Origin: JAVZLH01 sp038883475
GTDB taxonomy: Archaea; Thermoproteota; Bathyarchaeia; Bathyarchaeales; Bathycorpusculaceae
Reading direction: 5' to 3'
Assembly (NCBI GenBank): GCA_038883475.1
Contig: JAVZMA010000001.1
Coordinates: 62,001 to 126,000, forward strand
DNA: 64,000 nt
Shown: positions 59,424 to 64,000 of the stretch, one piece after another
Layout of the letters: every line of letters starts with the position of its first letter
How positions within the stretch are numbered: position 1 is the first letter of the stretch
Translations under genes and position numbers: made by a program
The notes under the pieces: model-generated
Database searches by the model: none
Told to the model about the DNA's origin: nothing
The model's input: only the letters and a program-made list of their open reading frames with translations

Positions 59424-60035
59424 GTTAGGGTTAGGTTCTCTTTTTAGTTTGTTATAAACGTGCAGTGCTCTCTGCAAAACTGTTAGGTTTGTAAGAACCG
59501 CAAGCACAATTACGCCTATTTCCATGGCTGGTTGCCACAAAATCGCCGTTAAGCTTGCAATAGCTAAAATAATTATTCGCTCCGCCCTCTCAGCAAACCC
59601 AACAGACTCCATTTTAACGTTAGCTGCTTCGGCTCTTGCGCGACTGTAACTTACAAGTAAAGAGCCTACTAGGGCTGTTAAACCCGATGGGACGCTGCAT
59701 AACCCGCTTAAGATTACGCCCACGTATACGGCGGCATCTGCATACCTGTCCAGTAACGAATCTAGAAAGCCGCCAAACGGTGTTGCTTGTTTATAAAGTC
59801 TGGCTAAGGCCCCATCCAGTATGTCGCAGTACCCAGAAAAAAGAAGCAGTAAAATTGCTGGCAAAAGAAGCACATATCCATATAGCACCGCTGACAGAAA
59901 AGCCAAGATGATGCCGCAGATGCTTACCTCGTTCGGTGTCAACCCCATGTTGTGGGCTCCCCTTGCTTGTGATGCCACCGTCGACTGGACTCTCTGCTTC
60001 AGCTTCGTTAACATGAACTCTTCCGCTCCTTGCAT
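59400..60035 (-). CDS. CDP-alcohol phosphatidyltransferase, probable archaetidylinositol-phosphate synthase
   Basis: The 211-residue membrane protein has six hydrophobic spans and the CDP-alcohol phosphotransferase motif DILDGALARLYKQATPFGG and the following FLDSLLDRYAD, giving DG-x2-AR-x8-G-x3-D-x3-D. Archaeal members of this subgroup join inositol-phosphate to CDP-archaeol. The inositol-phosphate synthase gene at 19.6 kb fits this. Other head groups are possible. ATG 60035 is chosen because AAGGA lies 6 bases upstream; ATG 60014 is an alternative. Confidence 0.83.
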   Translation of the reverse strand: MQGAEEFMLTKLKQRVQSTVASQARGAHNMGLTPNEVSICGIILAFLSAVLYGYVLLLPAILLLLFSGYCDILDGALARLYKQATPFGGFLDSLLDRYADAAVYVGVILSGLCSVPSGLTALVGSLLVSYSRARAEAANVKMESVGFAERAERIIILAIASLTAILWQPAMEIGVIVLAVLTNLTVLQRALHVYNKLKREPNPNLEPSSDA

Positions 60036-60091
60036 CAATAATCCTTATTTGGTTTTGATGGATAAAATAGTTGCCACAAGGGGTGTTTAAC

Positions 60092-60385
60092 TTGATTAGC
60101 ATATCATCAATAAAAGTTGATGATAAGCTGTGCTTAGGGGTGAAAATTGAACTTCCAAGCTCGCCTCAGCTGCTTCTGATAATCGCCAACAAAGGTTTTG
60201 TCATGTGTGGTTTTCTGAACATGGATGTTGCCGAAAAACTTGGTGCACCAGCGGCCATGGTTAGCGGAGTGAAAACATTTGAAGATGTTCTCGGCGCAGA
60301 GGTTAAAGCTGTCACTTCGAAAGCAAAAACTCTCGGGGTTAAGGCGGGAATGAAAGGCGCTGAGGCGTTGAAACTTATGCTTTAA
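60092..60385 (+). CDS. DUF1805 protein
   Basis: The 97-residue protein matches the DUF1805 (YunC-like) family: LLLIIANKGFVMCGFLNMDV and a following GAPAAMVSGVKTFEDVLGAE. The family's function is unknown. The start is taken as TTG 60092 because AGGGGTG lies 7 bases upstream; TTG 60071 would add seven residues. It is divergent from the phosphatidyltransferase gene. Confidence 0.75.
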   Translation: MISISSIKVDDKLCLGVKIELPSSPQLLLIIANKGFVMCGFLNMDVAEKLGAPAAMVSGVKTFEDVLGAEVKAVTSKAKTLGVKAGMKGAEALKLML

Positions 60386-60513
60386 TGTTCTCTGTAGCTA
60401 TAAGACTCTTTTTAGCAATCAAAAAGTTTATTGAGGAGCGCATAAACTAAAGTTATGCTCTTTCATAAATAACACATGCTAAAAACGCGGTTTGCGGGTA
60501 AAACGGGATTAAC

Positions 60514-61095
60514 ATGAGCACGAGGTCCGTTGAACATAGAAGTGGTCACCTAGTTTTTCCAGGTGAACGTCTAGGCGTAATTGAAGAGTTCACTCCAAAC
60601 TCTGGAACTTACGTAAAAGATGGAATAATTTATTCTAGGTTTATCGGTCGCGCCCTAGTAGATTTACTTAACAAGCGTGTTTCGGTTTATCCGCTGGTTT
60701 ATGGAGCAAAAGTTCCAAAGGTTGGAAGCATAGTCATCGGGCAAGTTTCAAATGTGCAATCTGAAAGTGCTAGTTTACGGATATTCCAAATAGGGAAAAA
60801 GCAGCTTTCCGGCTTTTTCTCCGGCGTCCTTCACATATCTGATGTGCAGTTGAGGTATATAGAGTCCATGTTCAATGTTTGCAAGCCGGGCGACATAATG
60901 AGGGCGAAGGTCATCAGCGAAAAAAATAGGATTTACCACTTATCCACTAAAGATAAGAATTTGGGAGTGCTTTTCGCCTTCTGTTCGCAGTGTGGTTATC
61001 TGCTTCAGCCGAGAAGACAGGGTATGGCGTGTGCTAGATGTGGAAAAATTGAAAAACGCAAAACGGCATCAGATTATGGAATGGGAGTGATATAG
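60514..61095 (+). CDS. csl4: Exosome subunit Csl4
   Basis: The 193-residue protein is the RNA-binding cap subunit of the archaeal exosome. It has an N-terminal domain (FPGERLGVIEEFTPNSGTYV), an S1 domain in the middle (VGSIVIGQVSNVQ to MRAKVISEKNRIYHLST) and a C-terminal zinc ribbon (CSQCGYLLQ and CARCGKIE). It starts at ATG 60514; a TATA-like CATAAATAA near 60465-60473 lies upstream. Csl4 next to Rpb11 and TFS is a common archaeal arrangement. Confidence 0.95.
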   Translation: MSTRSVEHRSGHLVFPGERLGVIEEFTPNSGTYVKDGIIYSRFIGRALVDLLNKRVSVYPLVYGAKVPKVGSIVIGQVSNVQSESASLRIFQIGKKQLSGFFSGVLHISDVQLRYIESMFNVCKPGDIMRAKVISEKNRIYHLSTKDKNLGVLFAFCSQCGYLLQPRRQGMACARCGKIEKRKTASDYGMGVI

Positions 61096-61118
61096 TTTAG
61101 GGTTAAGGAGATTTGTAA

Positions 61119-61403
61119 ATGAAGGTTAAGGTGTTAAAAGAAACTTCAAACGAGCTTAAAATAGAAGTTGAAGGAATTGGACATGGCTTATGTAATCTGA
61201 TACAAAAGAGGCTGTTGGAAGAAGAGAATGTAGATTTAGCTGGATACGACATACCGCATCCCCTAGCATCAAACCCGATAATCTACATCCGCACAAAGGG
61301 CCATACAAAACCCAAGGAAGTCCTGTTTAGAGCCTTAAAAAACGCACGCAAAACAAACGATAATTTCAGAAAGGAACTTGAAAAAGCCCTCAAAAAAACC
61401 TAA
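61119..61403 (+). CDS. rpoL: RNA polymerase subunit L (Rpb11)
   Basis: The 94-residue subunit pairs with subunit D in the polymerase assembly platform. Family blocks are EGIGHGLCNLIQKRLLEEENV, GYDIPHPLASNP and IYIRTKGHTKP. ATG 61119 follows a strong AAGGAG site. The last 14 bases overlap the convergent RNase-III-like gene. Confidence 0.96.
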   Translation: MKVKVLKETSNELKIEVEGIGHGLCNLIQKRLLEEENVDLAGYDIPHPLASNPIIYIRTKGHTKPKEVLFRALKNARKTNDNFRKELEKALKKT

Positions 61404-61782
61404 CTCTATTTTTTGCAGTTTTGAGCAGTTGGGTAAAGCCTTCAAGCGGCTCATCAGCTTCTTCGAGAATGGAAACTGTTTCGTCTAAAGTTATGAAGCT
61501 GCAGAGCCAAGTGTAAACTATTAATGCCTCAGCCGCGTCGGCTAACGCGTGGCTATCAATTCTAGCTCCTAAGTTTTCTCTTAGTCCAGCCTTTCTAAAT
61601 GCTTGTGCAAGTACGCTTCCCTTAACCTTTACTCCGCGTGGCTTCCCCCTCTTTTTCGACAGCGCTAAGGAGTAAACAAAATTTGTGTATGCATCCCCAA
61701 AGGATGCTAGTTCATGATCTGTCAAAACTTCTGCCAAGCTTTTGTATGTTTTCAAGAAAGGAAACTGGTTGCAGCCTTTCAA
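61390..61782 (-). CDS. RNase III-family-like protein
   Basis: The 130-residue protein matches the small archaeal group labelled ribonuclease III family. It has LASFGDAYTNFVYSLALSKKRG, where GDAY resembles the RNase III signature LGDA, and ADAAEALIVYTWL near the C-terminus with the second acidic site. It lacks a double-stranded RNA-binding domain. Activity is unproven; a mini-RNase III role is possible. The start is TTG 61782, with GGAG 8 bases upstream. Confidence 0.75.
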   Translation of the reverse strand: MKGCNQFPFLKTYKSLAEVLTDHELASFGDAYTNFVYSLALSKKRGKPRGVKVKGSVLAQAFRKAGLRENLGARIDSHALADAAEALIVYTWLCSFITLDETVSILEEADEPLEGFTQLLKTAKNRVRFF

Positions 61783-61869
61783 TTTTACATCTCCACGGGG
61801 AAACCATTTTTCACTAAACTTATAACGCTTCCCTACGATATCTTTAACAAGTGTTGTTGAGGGACAATT

Positions 61870-62457
61870 TTGGGTGGTCGAAAATTTCGGGTGATTAAGC
61901 CTGAAATTCGTGTTTTAGGAGTTGACGATGGGATATTTACTCCTCGCGTGAAAGAACTTGTGCCCGTTGTCGGAGTTGTCTTTCGAGGAGGATACTGGCT
62001 TGATGGCGTGATGCATACAAAAATTGAAGTAGACGGTTTTGATGCGACGGATAAAATAACTTCCATGATAAAAAACTCACCCCACTACAAGCAGTTGAGA
62101 GTAATAATGCTTGACGGCGTAACTTTTGCAGGCTTTAACGTTGTTGACATCAGCAGGCTAAACGCAGAAACAAAACTTCCAGTTATGGCAGTCACACGTG
62201 AAAAGCCAAACTTCGAAGAAATCCACAAGGCTTTGAAGAATCTGCCGAGAGGCGAGGAACGCTGGAAAGCGATATTAAATGCTGGAGAAATATTTGAAGT
62301 GCAATGCAAAAACAAAAACGAGAAAGTTTTCATGCAAATTTCAGGAATACTCAAAGAAGATGCGGAAAAAATTTTAAAACTAACCTCCACACGAAGCAAC
62401 ATCCCCGAAGCCTTGCGCGTAGCCCACCTGATAGCATCTGGAATTAGCATAGTTTAG
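61870..62457 (+). CDS. DUF99 endonuclease V-like protein
   Basis: The 195-residue protein matches the archaeal DUF99 family, related in fold to endonuclease V. Seen are IRVLGVDDGIFTP, GVVFRGGYWLDGV, MLDGVTFAGFNVVDI and the C-terminal PEALRVAHLIASGI. The acidic residues of VDDG and LDGV fit the active-site pattern, but activity is not established. The start is TTG 61870, with GAGGGAC 5-8 bases upstream. It is divergent from the RNase-III-like gene. Confidence 0.85.
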   Translation: MGGRKFRVIKPEIRVLGVDDGIFTPRVKELVPVVGVVFRGGYWLDGVMHTKIEVDGFDATDKITSMIKNSPHYKQLRVIMLDGVTFAGFNVVDISRLNAETKLPVMAVTREKPNFEEIHKALKNLPRGEERWKAILNAGEIFEVQCKNKNEKVFMQISGILKEDAEKILKLTSTRSNIPEALRVAHLIASGISIV

Positions 62458-62537
62458 CCCTAATAAATATTGAAATAAGAAAAGGTTTAAAAGGGACAAT
62501 GATAAGGGAAAACATTCGAGCAGCGGAGTACAAAGCC

Positions 62538-62891
62538 ATGGAATTTTGTCCAAAATGCGGTTCTCGCCTTGAACCGAAGAAAGGAAAAACCCAGAAAGGA
62601 GCAGCGTTGATGCTTGTATGTCCAAAATGCGGCTATAGAAAACAGGAAAAAGGTGGAAAAGTTGAGCCAAAGGTTGCAAAGGTAATACAGCATAACCCTC
62701 AAAAACTGGTTGCGGTCATCGGTAAAGAAGAACAAAAACTGCGTACACTGCCAACTGTTAGAGTTGAATGTCCCAAATGCGGAAACAACCTAGCCTATGT
62801 TTGGCAGGTGCAGACAAGAGGTGCAGACGAATCGTCAACACAATTTTTACGATGCACAAAATGCGGCTACACGTTTAGAGAATACAGCTGA
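62538..62891 (+). CDS. tfs: Transcription factor S (TFS/RpoM)
   Basis: The 117-residue protein has an N-terminal zinc ribbon (FCPKCGSRL, then VCPKCGYR) and a C-terminal TFIIS-type ribbon (ECPKCGNN, RCTKCGYTF) with the acidic RGADESST tip that triggers transcript cleavage by stalled polymerase. Both catalytic acids are present. ATG 62538 places the family start MEFCPKCG at the N-terminus, with GGAG 9 bases upstream; ATG 62499 would add 13 residues. Confidence 0.94.
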   Translation: MEFCPKCGSRLEPKKGKTQKGAALMLVCPKCGYRKQEKGGKVEPKVAKVIQHNPQKLVAVIGKEEQKLRTLPTVRVECPKCGNNLAYVWQVQTRGADESSTQFLRCTKCGYTFREYS

Positions 62892-63089
62892 AAGCTCCAT
62901 TCTAAATCAAAAATTCAATCCATTACGGAAGTAAAAGAAATTTAGCCACCGCTAGAATAAATATGCTGGAAAATCTAGAGGGGGTCTACCCGTATTGGTT
63001 TGCCTTTGGCTCAAAATTACAGTGAAAAATCATCCAATTTAGGGTTTGGAATAAAAATTTTTATCTTCTCTTAAATCTTATGCCTACAT
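62892..63089. other. 198-base gap with no convincing feature
   Basis: Between TFS and the metallo-beta-lactamase gene I see AT-rich sequence, a 20-codon frame at 62963-63025 with no support, and a possible TATA-like TTTTTATCTT near 63056-63065 for the next gene. No tRNA or clear RNA structure was found by eye. Confidence 0.4.
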
Positions 63090-63941
63090 GTGTGCAGTAT
63101 GCTAAAATGGAAAAAAATCGATAAGGATTTTATAGCTGTGGATGTTGGCGAAGAATACGATGGAAAACCCCTATACTGGACAACATTCTACTACTACAAG
63201 GGACTCATTATCGATACTGGTTGCCCCCACACAGCCGAGGAAGCCGCAAAATTCATTGTAGACATGAAGTTCAACGTCAACGCTGTCCTCTTAACTCATT
63301 ACCACGAGGATCATAGCGGTGGCGCTTATCTGTTCCAAGAGAAACTTAATGTCGATGTGTTTGCACCTAAAAAATCCCTAGAAATTCTTGCAAATCCTCC
63401 AGAAATTCCAGCGTACAGGCAGATTGTTTGGGGTCAGCCAAAACCAGTTAGGGCTACTCCGCTTGAAAATACTGTGGAACTTGGAGGTTTGACTGTTAAG
63501 ACTTTTGAAACGCCAGGTCACAGTTTTGACCATGTCTCTTTCTTAATTGGGCGCTACTTGTTCCTCGGCGATTTAGTGGCAAATCCAACTCCAATAATTA
63601 TAATGAGGGAGGAAGACTCTATAGACGTGATAAACTCACTTAAGAAAGTTGTAGAATTGGACTTTGAAAGGGCTTACGGTGGTCATGGAGTCTGGGAAAA
63701 AGGAGACATAAAAACCACTTTAAACAACATGCTAAAGTTAAAAGAAAATGTTGAAGCATTTTGGCGTGAGGGACTAAATGCGGAGCAAATAGTTGAGAAA
63801 ATTTTCCCTAACGCACCGAAAAAAGTTCTTCAAATGGAAGAAGCAAGCGAAGGAGAATGGTCTAGAAAAAACCTTGTTGAATCCCTTCTTGGAATGAGGC
63901 ATAAAACCGCCAGCCAATGCCCAAAGAACTGTACAAGATAA
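63090..63941 (+). CDS. Metallo-beta-lactamase-fold hydrolase
   Basis: The 283-residue protein has the metal motif LLTHYHEDHSGGAYLF (HxHxDH), a later FETPGHSFDHVSFLIG, YLFLGDLVANP with the bridging Asp, and YGGHGVWEKGD with the final His, and so should bind two metals. The C-terminal region (about 200-283) carries a small helical extension ending in Cys-containing QCPKNC. Substrates of this large superfamily (thioesters, lactones, phosphodiesters) cannot be told apart here. The start is GTG 63090 or ATG 63099. Confidence 0.88.
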   Translation: MCSMLKWKKIDKDFIAVDVGEEYDGKPLYWTTFYYYKGLIIDTGCPHTAEEAAKFIVDMKFNVNAVLLTHYHEDHSGGAYLFQEKLNVDVFAPKKSLEILANPPEIPAYRQIVWGQPKPVRATPLENTVELGGLTVKTFETPGHSFDHVSFLIGRYLFLGDLVANPTPIIIMREEDSIDVINSLKKVVELDFERAYGGHGVWEKGDIKTTLNNMLKLKENVEAFWREGLNAEQIVEKIFPNAPKKVLQMEEASEGEWSRKNLVESLLGMRHKTASQCPKNCTR

Positions 63942-63976
63942 ACTGCAATGCTCGCTTTTGTCTTATTTCGTGTAAA

Positions 63977-63986
63977 GTTATTTAAA
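63977..63986 (+). promoter_or_regulatory. Possible promoter for a gene beyond the window
   Basis: GTTATTTAAA, preceded by TGTAAA, resembles a BRE/TATA element at the right edge. If real, it would drive a plus-strand gene starting outside the window. Confidence 0.25.
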
Positions 63987-64000
63987 GAATCGCCAAAGAT

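Noticed and set aside
60425..60460. Imperfect inverted repeat GAGCGCATAA / TTATGCTC before csl4 as an RNA element
   Set aside because: The stem is interrupted by a two-base bulge and has no known counterpart; too weak to report.
62963..63025. 20-codon frame with a TATA-like sequence before it
   Set aside because: It is too short and has no ribosome-binding site or recognisable peptide; treated as chance.

Overview
The window reads as a gene-dense piece of an archaeal chromosome. The main evidence is the ribosomal proteins S17e, S25e, S26e and P0/L12, RNA polymerase subunits K and L, TFS, Spt5, exosome Csl4, a tail-less histone, a thermosome, a tRNA-splicing endonuclease, a tetraether-lipid synthase-like radical SAM enzyme, CofE (F420) and TATA/BRE promoters. 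S25e and S26e point to the TACK/Asgard side of Archaea. Histone, F420, acetate-activating enzymes and ferredoxin oxidoreductase together make a Bathyarchaeia-like anaerobe the best guess; this is inference, as no rRNA is present. No tRNA, rRNA, CRISPR array, insertion sequence or convincing pseudogene was found, and no gene-free stretch exceeds 300 bases (the longest are about 170-215 bases).

Layout. 1-8.5 kb: a urocanase cut by the window edge, an acetate transporter, AMP-forming acetyl-CoA synthetase, a convergent ADP-forming acyl-CoA synthetase fused to a GNAT acetyltransferase, and AsnRS. 8.7-12.4 kb: a CDF metal exporter with three C-terminal regulatory repeats, and a secreted beta-propeller protein next to a membrane-bound winged-helix regulator. 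12.5-14.7 kb: a lipid operon (UbiA prenyltransferase, polyprenol-kinase-like protein, TMK-like kinase). 14.8-24.2 kb: sugar nucleotidyltransferase, EndA, DUF47, GlyRS, inositol-phosphate synthase, PGI/PMI, a SPOUT methyltransferase and a presenilin-like protease candidate. 24.2-27.2 kb: the operon Spt5-L11-L1-L10-L12. 27.4-34.2 kb: SAM hydrolase, ECF-S-like protein, CofE, a small ubiquitin-like protein, and a glycerate kinase / D-2-hydroxyacid dehydrogenase / aminotransferase group. 34.2-39.3 kb: S17e, TatD, histone, a TrmB-like regulator divergent from the Tes-like enzyme, S25e. 39.3-46.1 kb: cyclic-DPG-synthetase-like GTPase, DegT aminotransferase, NAD-kinase-like protein, and a TrpB2 / serine-kinase-like / ACT-regulator group. 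46.1-53.8 kb: a large membrane protein, acyl-CoA dehydrogenase, 2-oxoacid:ferredoxin oxidoreductase, thermosome, RpoK. 53.9-58 kb: Mut7-C protein, dihydroorotase and three tandem CBS genes. 58.2-64 kb: DUF4438, S26e, archaetidylinositol-phosphate synthase, DUF1805, Csl4, Rpb11, RNase-III-like protein, DUF99, TFS and a metallo-beta-lactamase.

The genes combine into several plausible units: acetate uptake and activation with possible lysine-acetylation control; inositol ether lipids (inositol-phosphate synthase plus archaetidylinositol-phosphate synthase) and tetraethers; serine/hydroxypyruvate to 2-phosphoglycerate; and, most interestingly, a possible free-serine kinase next to TrpB2 with a divergent amino-acid regulator, suggesting tryptophan synthesis from O-phosphoserine. 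TTG start codons preceded by good Shine-Dalgarno sequences are frequent, and rpoK appears to lack a canonical start codon. All functions are assigned by reading motifs; no database search was run.
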